Origin: Rutidosis leptorrhynchoides | Taxonomy: Eukaryota; Streptophyta; Magnoliopsida; Asterales; Asteraceae | Length of the DNA stretch: 64,000 bases | Reading direction: 5' to 3' | Assembly (NCBI RefSeq): GCF_046630445.1 | Contig: NC_092339.1 | Location: forward strand, 58,434,001 to 58,498,000 | Shown: piece by piece, positions 49,186-61,406 of the stretch | How the letters are laid out: each line of letters opens with the position of its first letter | Numbering within the stretch: position 1 is the stretch's first letter | The notes under the pieces: generated by a model | Told to the model about the DNA's origin: nothing | Seen by the model: only the letters and a program-made list of their open reading frames with translations | Database searches by the model: none | Translations under genes and position numbers: made by a program

Positions 49186-50695
49186 ATCTTGACAGATTCC
49201 CTTCATCATTATCATCGTGTATTACTGTGCATCCATATTCATCATCTTGCTTTCGATTTACAACAAAAAAAAATAGCAGCGAGCAAGAACATTAGATGTA
49301 GCAGCAATTAATCATCACCTTCATCATCATTTAATCATCTCATCATCATCACTAACATCATCGTTATCATACACCATTTTAATCATCATCATCATCCTTG
49401 CAATCAGAGAATTACGTTCATCGTCATCATCTCTATCACATGTTCTCATCATTACCGTATCACAGTTTGATCATCATCATTCCCTTAGAGAAGATGCGTA
49501 ACCGAGCAACAAATAAACAATTTAATATGCATTTGTTTTGGGGTTGCTGGTTAATCTTGGATATATAATTCGACCCAAGTTGAAGCCCAACAACAATTTC
49601 ATTCGGCCCAGCATGCTAGAACGTAAATTCATAATCAATTCTATTATCTTTCTTGGCCCATTTAGAAATGTTAAATGATTTTGATTATAAAAGTATTATA
49701 GCCGCCATAATTTGTACAAGTGGGGTTTATCTAGTTAAAATGGTCAGCCACAAGTAGAAAATAATACGCAAAAAGTAGTTTTAACTTCTTGGTGGGTTGT
49801 GGCTTCGGATAAATATAAAAACATATTTACTTAATCATCGAAGCAGGAAACGAAAAAGGAATGAAAAAAATAATGATAAAGTTGACGATGTGGTGTTGGA
49901 GTTAGATGAAGGAGGTGGAGGTATAGTGGTTGTAGATTTGATCAAGACTTGGAAATGGGAATAGAAACAACTAACCTCGGGTAGTAGCTGTCACAAGTGG
50001 ATCGAACAAAAGAAAAAAAAATATGGGAATGTGAAAGAAGAAAAAGAAGAAAATAATTAAATAGCGGCGGTGTTGATGAAGAACATAATAATGGTAGTAG
50101 CAAGATCACGATGGCGGTTTTATGATGGAGTTTAAGGTTTGTTGGACTGAATCGTAATTAGCAACAAAGCAATAGTTTGTAGTCGTTAGTGATGGTGTTG
50201 GATTGTTCTTGATGGTGGTGGTGGAGTGTGGTTCTCGACTGTAAACCGAAGAGAGAGAGAGAGAAGTTGAGAGAGAAAGATGGTGATTGAGGTGGTGGTA
50301 GTGAACTGGTGTTAGTTTGATGAAGGTGGTGGAAGGTGGTGGCGATTCATGGTGGTTAAAGTGTCTAGTGGTGGTTTTTGGTGAAGACATGGGGTGATGA
50401 CCAAAACCAAAAAAAATATACAACTCCTTATATATATCTAGTGTGTCGGATATAAGAGTAGAAACAAGAAGGCATGCTAGTGGTGATGGTTGAAATCGAA
50501 GGGTGGTAGAGTGGTGGTGGTTATGCGGTGATGACCATCCGTTGAATGGCAAAGTGGGTTGGTTGAGCCGGGTGTTTCGAGAGTAAGAGTAAGTGTGAGT
50601 TCTTTGTTTTGTGAAGAAAGATCATTGCAAGGTGTATCGACAAGCCTATATATGTATAAAAGAATTGTGTAACCAATTGTATGCAAAACCCAGTA

Positions 50696-50696
<1 letters not shown>

Positions 50697-50753
<57 letters not shown>
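50697..50753. repeat. (TA)n microsatellite
   Basis: About 28 TA units in the 5' LTR of element 2. Confidence 0.95.
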
Positions 50754-50756
<3 letters not shown>

Positions 50757-51543
50757 AGTATAATATTAATTAATTTTTCTCCACATGCATATTACTTAAA
50801 TAATACGGAATACACAGTATCCTTTTTTGTAATTTAACTGCCGACAATATATCTCGGACTAAATTTCATACTCCGTTGTTAATTCAATAATGGATAAAAG
50901 TTCTCAGAAAAATCCCAAATCTTTACAGTAATTATATTTATTTATTTTTGTTCATTATGGTATAAAATTCGATCCTTAATTTGTTAAATAAAAATTACAT
51001 CAACTGTTCCTCTTATTTATGGGTAAAAATATAAAAAGTGTTAAAACTTAACAAATAGTTCCTAAATACATTTTTAATAAGCCTAAAATTTATAGAACTC
51101 ATTTTCGTATCACCGTTTATTTTAAAATTACATAAGTTTAAATTTAACTTGCTTAATATCAATCGAAACATCAAACGAGTATTACAATCATTTAATATTT
51201 ATTTTTAATATACTTTATTTATATATAGAGATATATTTTAAATAATAATAATTATAATATCCTATTTTAATTTTTCTTTACATAAATAAATTTTAGTAAC
51301 AACAACATACAATATTTAAAATTATGTTTCCAATTATTATTTATATATGTGTATATATATATACACACCTATCAAGTTACAATTAATTATTCGTGAATCG
51401 TCGGAACTGGTCGAAGGTCAAATGATTTCATAAAATAGTTCAAAATTTTTGAGATACAACTATACAGACTTTGCTTATCGTGTCGAAATCATAATAAGAT
51501 TAAGTTTAAATTTGGTCGGAAATTTCCGGGTCGTCACACTAGG

Positions 51544-54500
51544 TGTGAATATCATATTTGAGTGTCAAATTTTTATAGAAAGATTTTGGATGATGTGACA
51601 AAATATACTTAGAAGTTGAGTGAAAAAATAATCCGGATCAACTACAGCTCGCCTCGTCATCGTAAAAAAAATCTGTCACTTTTGTTTACGAGTGCTTTGT
51701 TAATATTAGTCTTGATGCCTCATTAAAGGCGTTGCACTCCGTCAAATTTGCCCTGTAGGAGTCAATTTGATTTATGCACTGTCGATCCATACCTTTATGG
51801 ATCTCTATCCTTGTATTCAGATTATAATCAATAAAAATTTGTTTGCCGTTCGAAATTTTTTTTTGATTTATGTGGTTGTATGTAGTTTTACTACCAAAAT
51901 TTCAAGTCCACGAAACTATTCGACTTCCGAAATTATTTTGTAGATTACTCTTCACGTTAAGTTACCTGAATTGAAATATTTGATTTAATGAAGGTTGAAA
52001 TTGACAATATATTTTATTTTATTCTAAATTTAACAAATTTTGAAATTGCAGACATTTACGGAGTAGATTAGATCGTTTACTATATGCTTTTGAATGTGTA
52101 ATAAACCCAGAATACTTTCCTATTGTGACAGAGTTAAAACTATGTTTGTCATACTAAATTTTAGGCAAGATTCCAGATAATATTGGGTAGGTGTAGATAA
52201 AACTTATCCTAGAATTCATTACCACCATTATACACTTCAACGGTAAATAACAATTCACTTTTAATATACCACCATTATGTACGCAAAAACCGTTCACTTT
52301 TAATATTTTTAATATTTTTGTTTGTTTTAAAAATATTATCTTCAACGTTAAATAACAATAAAAGTTCCAATTATGCTTTTTTATTATTGAAAATGTGATA
52401 TTTAATATATCAACTAATTATTAATTCTTCCTTATAATGACTTCTTCTGATTAAAATAAGTTATTGAATGAAGGACATAATTACTATTCACACATATATT
52501 TTAAATTCAACAAAAATCAAAATAGACAATAATTAGAATGAAGTATTTATATAGTTAAAAAATATAGTACATAGTATCTATATATTACATCTTATAAATC
52601 GTAAAAATTAATCCAACATGTCACTCTCTAAATACCCCCTAATTATAATTGCTGAGGTGTCATTAACTCCTTAATCACGATTAACCCTCACTAATCACTT
52701 CCAATCCCACGTGGCAGACTCATTTGCTTAAGGAATTTTCCACGCACAACATCATCTTCAACCACGCAAAATGATTTCACCAATTCATCTCCTACAATTC
52801 AACTAAAAACCCTAATAAATTAATTTCTTCAATCTGCCGTCAACAGTTTTTTCTATCAATCACAAACCATCGGATTCATACCTAATCAATCTGCTACAAA
52901 CCCTAAATCATCAATTGTTTCATTCTGTTGACCCTAATACATCTAATACATCTGCTACCCCGGTCCTGATTAATTTGTAGTATACGTTTGTAATGATTTA
53001 ATTTCAGTGCAAGTTTTTTGAATTCAAACAACCAATAGCAATTATTGCATCGGGTGTTCTCCATGCTGCCGAGTCGATGAAGGCATACTGGTTCTATTCA
53101 AACGGATTTTAAGTCTCTCGAATAAAGGTATGTCAATTAGTATCTTACATGGTTCAAGTGTAAGACGTTGATGCAGTGACAGATTCATGTTACTTTAATT
53201 TATTTAGTTTGTTTTCATCAAGAATTGAATTAATAAATAATGTTAAAGTGTTGTTTAATTTTTGTAACTTGATCAACCTTCAATTTTGTATATATATAGT
53301 GGTACTTGATTCTTTTTCAAAATATATTAAAAGAAATTATTAATTGGAGACCTATAGAACATACAGAAGATATTATTAGTTTTGTATGTAAAATTTATAT
53401 TGATTGCAAAATTATTGGTATGTATTAGTTTGATTATAGATTTTTGTATGCAAATTCATATATGACTTCACAAATTTAAATGCTATCATATCATTTTGTG
53501 GTTGTTTACAATGGGCATCAAACCATAACATTTGTCACTCGATCAGGCCATACGATAAATGTACACATTTTGTTTATGTTTTGATGTTCGATTTAAGCGT
53601 ATTTCATTAGAAATGATACTTTGATATAATTATTGCTATGCAGTGGTAGAACATGTCAATCGAGTAATAAATCCTTAACAAGGATACGTCTTTCTTCAAC
53701 ATTATTTCATACATATGTAATGAAAACTAATTATTTGTTACTCCATGTTGTTTAATAGTGGTAGCAAGATTAGTTGCACGTTTGGGGCAGGTTTTGAAAA
53801 TATTATATCAGACCATGTCTATCGGATTGCTACTTGAGCATTTGTGACTAAAATCTTTCATTTTGGGAGGACCAAATAAACTACAGTGTTAGTTGAGTCA
53901 TCACCCTAATTAGTTATTGTCTACTTTTTTAGTTCATCCACTATGGATGCCCTTCAACGATTTTCAAATTTGCGGGTCAGTTAAACTTGTGTACAGAGTC
54001 TGTCTATCTTTTGACAGTTTTGTCGAGTAAGACTATTTTTGCGTACTTACCATATTTGGTTTTAAGAAATTGAAGCTAATTTGTTGTCTCATTATCTATA
54101 ATTATTGTTTCCTTTTCTTTTCTTAATATTCAACCATTCAGGTGCAGAATGATTTTGAATGTGAGCAACAAGTTCATAGCGTTATCATACTCTTTTACTT
54201 TTTAACGTGAGGAGCCAATTTGACATTTTGACCCATTTTGGGATTAAGTCGCATTTACTATCCTCTTTGAATGATATTTTAACTCTGTTTTTTACTGCAA
54301 CGACTAATGTTTTAAGTATTGAAAACATGAGTTTAAGACTCTTCAAATGTGATATTCCAGATAACTTTTTTGGTCATAAGGTATATGAATAAATTTGAGT
54401 GGAGATAATTTATTCTATTTGTCAAGTAGAGCTCAGGACATGACATTACAAATTTCAAAAAGCTCTCTCTTTGACATATTCAAAAAAGTTATTTACTTTT

Positions 54501-54826
54501 TGATTAGCTTGCTACTTAGTTTTCATAGCTACTTGATGTTATTAAGCAGTGTTATCTCGCAATGATATTGAGTTAGCTTTAATAAGATAGTATGAAATGT
54601 TATCTGAAAGTTTTTAAGTGGTTTTAGGGCTGGTTAGAGTGCTGAATTACAGCAGTTCAGCAGCTGCAGTAACAGCAGTAACAGCGAACAACTTCTGGAC
54701 ATCCCACTTTTTCGCCAAACGCTTTCACTTCACCGAACCAGGTATAGGCAATTAGGCAAATTGTTCATTATTCTGGACATAGCCATTATGATGGGTGAAA
54801 TTTGTAATGGTAAATAACAAATGTAC
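51544..54826. other. unassigned sequence, no convincing gene
   Basis: No ORF with a recognisable domain. 52335-52565 is a dispersed repeat. 52577 starts TCTATATATTACATCTTATA, reminiscent of a Helitron 5' end, but no 3' hairpin terminus was found. Around 53010-53130 there are splice-like junctions (TTTCAG, AAAGGTATGT), so a fragmented, possibly captured 5' gene end is possible. Confidence 0.4.
52335..52565 (-). repeat. dispersed repeat, copy 2 (empty MITE site)
   Basis: Inverted match to 30400-30800 without the MITE; the single target is at about 52391-52399. Confidence 0.6.
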
Positions 54827-54890
54827 TGTAACAACCCAAACCTTGATATGCCCAAAATATGACCCAATTTTTTTTTCTGGACTAGTACAT

Positions 54891-54949
54891 CTGGACGGCG
54901 TCCAGGATCTTGGACGGCATCCAGTACTGAAGGCCTGGATGGCATCCAG
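54891..54949 (+). repeat. three palindromes in LTR A
   Basis: CTGGACGGCGTCCAG (54891-54905, perfect), TGGACGGCATCCA (54911-54923, one mismatch) and CTGGATGGCATCCAG (54935-54949, perfect). The changes look like CpG decay. No TATA box follows at about 20 bp. Confidence 0.65.
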
Positions 54950-55507
54950 CCTTTTCGAACGGAGCCCCATTGCACTGTCCGGGACTGATCCCCGTGCTCA
55001 CTTACGTGAGCGGAAAACCCGCTTCCCGACACTTTCTTACGAAAACCTTTTCACAACAAGTCGTAATAAGTTAAACTAAGAGATTTCCACAATCAAATCA
55101 AGTTTTACAACATCGGTCCCACATTGGCCGTTTTACGTGTTTCGTTCAAAAATACGAGTTTCGACCGTACTAGTTTAATTTTCAAACTACACTAGAGCAT
55201 GGTGTTTGGGGTTAAACTACCCAATCTTGGCCGAACTTCCAAAAAAGCTAAAACCCTCGAGAGCCACAACTATTCCAAGCGAATACCTTTGCCTTTGTCC
55301 ACGCCGGAGCCTAAAAAGGTAAACAACGAGAGGGTAAGCTAAAGCTTAGTGAGTGCAACAATTATACATACACATATATAACCCATCTATTTGCATTCCC
55401 ACCCACCAAATACCTCATACGAGAATATAACACAATTAGCATGCCGTCTTACTCATAATGCTAACAACTCGTACACTATCACAACATCGCATTAGCATAT
55501 ACACAAC

Positions 55508-55508
<1 letters not shown>

Positions 55509-55594
<86 letters not shown>
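55509..55594. repeat. (TA)n microsatellite
   Basis: About 43 TA units in LTR A. Confidence 0.95.
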
Positions 55595-55596
<2 letters not shown>

Positions 55597-55748
55597 CATG
55601 CTAAACAATATCCAACAACATAATATGGTTAACCATAACGCTATGGAACTACCGGCTCGTGGTTCACACCATACGTATTTGAGTCTCACTCTTTTATAGT
55701 GCTACCGGCTTGTGGTTCACACTTTATTTATAGTGCTACCGGCTCGTG

Positions 55749-58700
55749 TGTAACAACCCTGATTTTTCTGTTACTTTCGTTAACCTTCCGTTAGTTTATT
55801 TAACGACGATTATTTAACTTTTATGTGTTTACGTGTATTAAATGCGTACTTGATCTTCGGAGGGTTACAATAATTAATATGGGTTGATATTAATTCAAAT
55901 AAATATTTCGGATAATGAAATACGATAAAAATGATACGATTTTGATAATAGCTTTTTAGCAACGAAACGCTCGGGTTTATTTTAATAATTAATTTTATTA
56001 ATTATTAACTTTTTAAAAAATTTAATTTATTGGATTTTTAATAAATTAAACGATTGGTTGCATTTAACGATCGGGTTAGCGTTCCGGGCCTTCGATACGA
56101 CTAAACGACACTTAAAACGGACCACGAATACACGAAATTGCAAAACGTGAGCCCGGGATACCCATGGTGGGCCCCAATCAGCCGACCGCATGTCCCCTCC
56201 CCTTTTAATTTTGTTGTTGGGCTTAATGGACTAGTGCTTGCCCTTATATTAGTCCATGATAATTAATTAAGGCCCTAAGCTAAGTTATAACTAGTAAATT
56301 ATTTTCCTGGAACCCTCGTTCACACAAAATTCAGTCGACACTTGCTTCCCTCTCCCTCCTTGCTGCCATCAACTATACCACACACACACACACACATCAA
56401 TTTTCAATTTTTGCTCAAGCCTTGAACACGAAAAGTGTAATTCTCGATCTCCTCTACGCGTTGATATAATTCTTTTAGCGATCTAAGGTATAATCGCATA
56501 AACTCTAATTCTTAAAATCTGATTTTTCATGTGAGTTTCATGGTTATGTTGTTAATTGCTCAAGTCTATACGCGTACGTGTTAATTGTGATCGTTAATTT
56601 GGTTGTTTGATGCGCTAGGGTTTAAAAATGAATTTGTATTTGCTTGATCAAAAAAATTAAGTTTTTCGAATGTTAATTATTATGATATAATCAGATTCCT
56701 TGCAAAAAACTATTGAGTTTAGACTTTGGATTCACTTGATTTCGTTTCCGTATGATTAAGTTATGTCGATTTGAATTATCGTTGTGTTTTTGTTGCTTGA
56801 TCAGAAATATGGTATTGATTGAAAATGAACTGGAATGTGAGACTTATACCACTGGAAATATAATTTAAAAACACTCAAGTTAGACTAGGATATCATGTCG
56901 TTTGCTTAGGTATAGCCCGAGATATGCTAGAATTAGTGTAAAAGTAGTTTTATACAGCACTTGCATGAAAATAATCTTGTATGATAAAATGTGCTAACTT
57001 CTGTGATTAAAGCTATGCATATTTGAAAAGTAGACAAAAAGTAATTCATCTTTCATGTAGAAATTATAGGTTAATTGTATCTAGATCTTCGGATAATCAT
57101 ATGCGAATGTGACCAACTAAATGGGAATCGAATCTGTAAATTGAACACGGTTTTGTACTCTGTGAATTTTGTATATTGATTGAGGATGTATTCTTCTGAA
57201 AAATGAAACTTGACATGATATGTGACTTATTGTTAGTTTATGTCAATCTCTAAAACCTTATGCATTGGGCACAATAGAGCCATACTTTATGTGAATTCTG
57301 ATTTGAGCTGAAAACTGAATGTTCAACTTGCACGAATAAACTGTATGAGTTGGCTAAACAAAAGTTGCTAGATTTTTTATATGTATTACTTTGATTTGTC
57401 CTTGAACTATGGTCACTGGTCTTGTATCAATTGCATGTTCCTATCTCCGGTTATAGCCAAAATGAAATCAGTGTGCGGTCAGAAACTGACTTGGCAAACC
57501 CCAAATGTATCCCTTCTGATTCATGACTTTTAATTGTCGTATGAGTCCCTGGCCAGACATTTTGGAATCAATTTTAAGTATATTTATGATCTGAAGTTTT
57601 TCATATTTACTTGAATTTTGTACTATGAGATAATGTGCTAAGTATGCTACATGTTCATAAATTTTGTGCATGACGATAAACTGAAATTGTGAAAATGATC
57701 ATTCATGACCTAAAACGTATTGTTTGACTTAGGTTTGACTTATTTACAAATATTTGAAATGAACCTACTGATGTTGACTTTAGTTGACTACTTTGACCAA
57801 GTTTGACTTTCGGTTTGACTTCGGTTGACTTTTTTTTTTTTTTTTTTTTTTTTTTAATGAGGAACCCCTACTACGAACGGGCACATTGGCCCCCCCGCAG
57901 CGGGTAAACCCCGGGTAAACGGCAAGCCAACCCTCCACCGCTACCAGGTAAAGCATCCTCAGGCTATTGGTCTCTTAAGTTCGCCCCAAGCGTTTGAAGT
58001 GCCTTGAAGGGAATCGAACCCTTGACCTCACCTTCATTGAAATTGTTGGTGGCCATCCAAGTTATGCCTGGATGGTTGACTTTGTTTGACTAGCATGATA
58101 TAGTTGACTTTTACTTTGAAACGCGTCGAGTCGAGCAATAAGACAACGTACACTATGAAACCACACTTATTTAAGATACATATATTGACCAACCTACATA
58201 CGTATACTTAGGTTGCATTACTTGGCTATAACCCATACAAGTTATTTATTCACTTTTCATTCCGAGCTTATTCAAAGGTGAGTCTACAGTCCTACTTTTT
58301 ATATATGTTTTCAGGGATGAGAATACACGCTATTATATTTACATTTTCAAATTACTTTATAATGACATGAGTACTACACATATGCATACTGAGTTTTGTT
58401 CAAAAAGCCTCTAGCTTGAATACTTTTAATACCATCGGTGTAAGCACAATTTAGATGGACGGATCCGTTAGGTTGTCAACCTCACCCACTATAAAAGCAG
58501 TGGTGCATTTATTTTGAACATTAAATACATTTGAACAAGTGTATAACATTTTAGGAGGTAAAGGCGGGTATAGTGGCTTCTATACTCGGGTTAATGCTAG
58601 TATTCAGGTTCTCGGTGTATGCAGCGATAGAATCTCGTGGTTAAGAAAATTAAACTATTTTTCTGATAACCGTTTTTTAGATATTATACAACGATATTTA

Positions 58701-58783
58701 AACTGTGGTTTACGAGCAAATGAGATAAAACTTGACAGGGTGTTGTCTACAAACGATTGAAATTTGACATGGTAGTGTCAACA
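55749..58783 (+). mobile_element. LTR B, left part (interrupted by LTR C)
   Basis: Begins TGTAACAACCCTGATT directly after LTR A sequence. Contains a TTGAC-rich stretch (57711-57835) and a SINE. No coding sequence; the ORF at 58539-58760 has no domain. Its right end is presumably beyond the window. Confidence 0.5.
57823..58082 (-). mobile_element. tRNA-derived SINE with poly(A) tail
   Basis: GGTTGACTT at 57823-57831 and 58074-58082 flanks the element (57832-58073). On the minus strand it begins CATCCAGGCATAACTTGG, has a perfect box B (GGGTTCGATTCCC) near 58015, and ends in about 20 A. This is the standard structure of pol III SINEs. Confidence 0.78.
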
Positions 58784-61009
58784 TGTGATGACCCGGAAAT
58801 TTCTGACCAAATTTAAACTTAATCTTTAATGTTTCCGACACGATAAGCAAAGTCTGTAAAGTTGAATCTCAAAATTTTTGAACTATTCAATTACCTTTCG
58901 ATTGTTCTCAACGATTCGCGAACAATTATATGTAAATAGATACATATATATACCATAACTTGAAAACGTAACAAAGTGTTGAGTATATGATACTGTGCAT
59001 TAAACTTATTGGTTTGATTATCTGATTGATATATTTAGATACAGAGTTAAAAGATTATGCTAAACGATTGAATTAAAAGATAATTATTGAGTCCCTTAAG
59101 GATTATGATATTATTACGGGTCTTTGTTGTAAGGTCCACGTTGATTTGGGAAATCATTCATTCTTAACGATATTCGGAATAAATGGTAAAGTGTTTGTTT
59201 AAATAACGTAATTTGGATACATACAATAATAAGGAATATCAACTGTTGGAATTAGATATATGAATAACTTGCGATATGTATTTTAAAATGTGTTTATTAA
59301 TATTGAAAATATATATTTAACAATACGATAAAATATAATATTAACTTGGTCATAAAAACGAATTGTTATTATATATATATATATGTATTAACAAATAGCG
59401 AGACGATGATTTATAGAAGTAAATGATCAAAATACTCGAAAGTATAAGATATACCTTGAGTGGTATAGTTTAGGGATAATTTAAGGCTATATTTTGACAA
59501 AGGTACGTGACACGAAATGTAAAATACAAGTTTTCTCAGCGTACGAAAGGACATTTGAAAAACTGGAACCGGGACATAAGTCGAGTGATGACGTACGACT
59601 TATCGGAACAAAAATTACAAGTCAACTATGCATGTGAATATAATATAATATATAATTAATTATATAAATTAAATATATTATATATATTATATAAAATTAT
59701 GTCGACAAAAAAAAAGTTAAAAGTTTGTGAGCTGGATCAGAGGGCCATGCGATCGCATGGCCTTGAAGCACAAATCCCATGCGATCGCATGGGGTACTTT
59801 TTCAGAAAAGGTTCTATAAATTGCACGATTTTTGGCTCAGCTAAATCTATCTCTCTTTCTCTAGTATTATTACTACGTAATATTTATTTAATTTATATTA
59901 TTATTATTATTTATATTATTAAGATTAATATTATTATTAATCTTATTATTATTAGTATTATTAATTATGTATTATACATAAAATACTACGACGAGGTCAT
60001 GAGTGGGTTATTTTCAAAATGGTTTTCAAGCGGGATAGAGCTAAGGAAATTATGGGTTATTGCCAAGGAGGTTATGGGTAATGTTCGGGGGTATATTTGT
60101 GAATCAAACCTAGTGTTTATCATCTCCGTTACGTCTACGTACTTTCCTACAATATTGAATCTCAATACTGATACGTAAGCACTCATATCTTATCTTTTAT
60201 ATATTAATTATGTATCCATGTCTAGTGCTCGAGTATATATATTTATATATGCTTGTATGCTAAATTTCATCGTTAAACAGTTTATAATGAATCACTAATT
60301 AAATACATATATTACTGGTAAAAGGCATATGATATACATGTTTTTGGAAAGCTGGCGAAAAATCAATAACTTTTCATTTAGATATTGAATAGTTTCGATG
60401 AACGGATTAAAAGATATGATCAACTGAATTATGATTGACGTTAATTGAAATTGCTTTTGAATCTGCAATTAAGATTTAAACAACTTGTTTACGAGATTGA
60501 TAAAGTGAACTTTTAAATATTACCAACCGAGTAAATGAATCCTTATATAAGGCACGTCTCGTTTTGTTGAACTATTCTCAAAATTGACTTTTTGAAATGA
60601 CTTTGGATAACTATTATATGTCGATCTCGAGCATTAGGATTGTGATACACTATGACTTGACCTAGCTTGATAGATATTTATTGATCAACATATGTTCTCT
60701 AGGTTGAGATCTATGATTAATTGGTAATCCGAGTGTCGATCACATTTTGGTGAACAACTTTATATGCTGCTAAGGTGAGTTTTATTGCTCCCTTTTTAAT
60801 TGCTTTTGCAATCTATATTTTTGGGCTGAGAATACATGCAATTTATTTTAAACGCAATGGATACAAATACATACTAAATTCTACACTGAGTTTAAACCGA
60901 AAATCCCTTAGCTTTGATAACTAGTAACTGCCAGTTATAAGAACTGGTGGGCGCGAGTAGTAGTATATGGATCCATAGGGCTTGATATCCCCGTCCGAGC
61001 TAGAGCGCT
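58784..61009 (+). mobile_element. LTR C, left part (interrupted by LTR D)
   Basis: Begins TGTGATGACCCGGAAATTTC, like the ends of the older LTR at 26242 and of element 2. Contains the promoter at 59743-59820. The ORF at 59699-60178 spans the TATA box and is not called. The right end (after CGAGCTAGAGCGCT) is not in the window. Confidence 0.6.
59743..59820 (+). promoter_or_regulatory. LTR C promoter: two palindromes and TATA box
   Basis: GGCCATGCGATCGCATGGCC (59743-59762) and CCCATGCGATCGCATGGG (59776-59793), both perfect and 13 bp apart, are followed by TATAAA at 59815-59820, 21 bp after the second. Confidence 0.65.
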
Positions 61010-61406
61010 TGTGACAACCCGGAAATTTCTAACCAAATTTAAACTTTAATCTTTATATGTTTCCGACACGATAAACAATATTTGTTAAGTTAAATTTCAA
61101 GAATTTTAAACTATGTTCATACATTCATTCAACCTCGACCAAATTCCAACGATTCACGAACCATTAAACGAATATGATTATATATGTATATGTGTATATA
61201 TATTATAACTTGAAACGTAAACAAAATATTAGATTAAATACTTTATATGATTATATCTGTTTCAAAATGTTTATCAATGGAATTAGAAGATAAGATCAAA
61301 TGATTGAATTATCAGATATATTAAATTATGATTACAAGTCTCTGTTGAAAGGCCCACGTTGATTTGAGAAATCTTTCCATTTTAACAATATTCGGAAAAT
61401 GGTAAA
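61010..61406 (+). mobile_element. LTR D, first 397 bp (interrupted by LTR E)
   Basis: Begins TGTGACAACCCGGAAATTTC and follows LTR C's start closely (CCGACACGATAAACAA...), so it is the same family as C. Confidence 0.6.

Larger units (their letters stand above)
54827..55748 (+). mobile_element. LTR A, left part (interrupted by LTR B)
   Basis: Begins TGTAACAACCCAAACC. Contains palindromes at 54891-54949, the TA tract at 55509-55594 and three copies of a TGCTACCGGCTCGTGGTTCAC-like motif (degenerate in the first) just before the interruption. Its end is not in the window. Confidence 0.55.

Noticed and set aside
50106..50552. 148-aa His/Thr/Ser-rich minus ORF in the element 2 LTR
   Set aside because: Derived from GGTGGT-type low-complexity sequence; the other LTR has the frame broken by a nested insertion and shows no conservation.
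52577..54800. Helitron starting TCTATATATTAC
   Set aside because: Only the 5' end is suggestive; no CTRR end with hairpin was found and the boundary also falls near an unrelated repeat.
59699..60178. 159-aa plus ORF in LTR C
   Set aside because: Begins upstream of the TATA box and spans palindromes and an ATT-rich tract; no recognisable domain.
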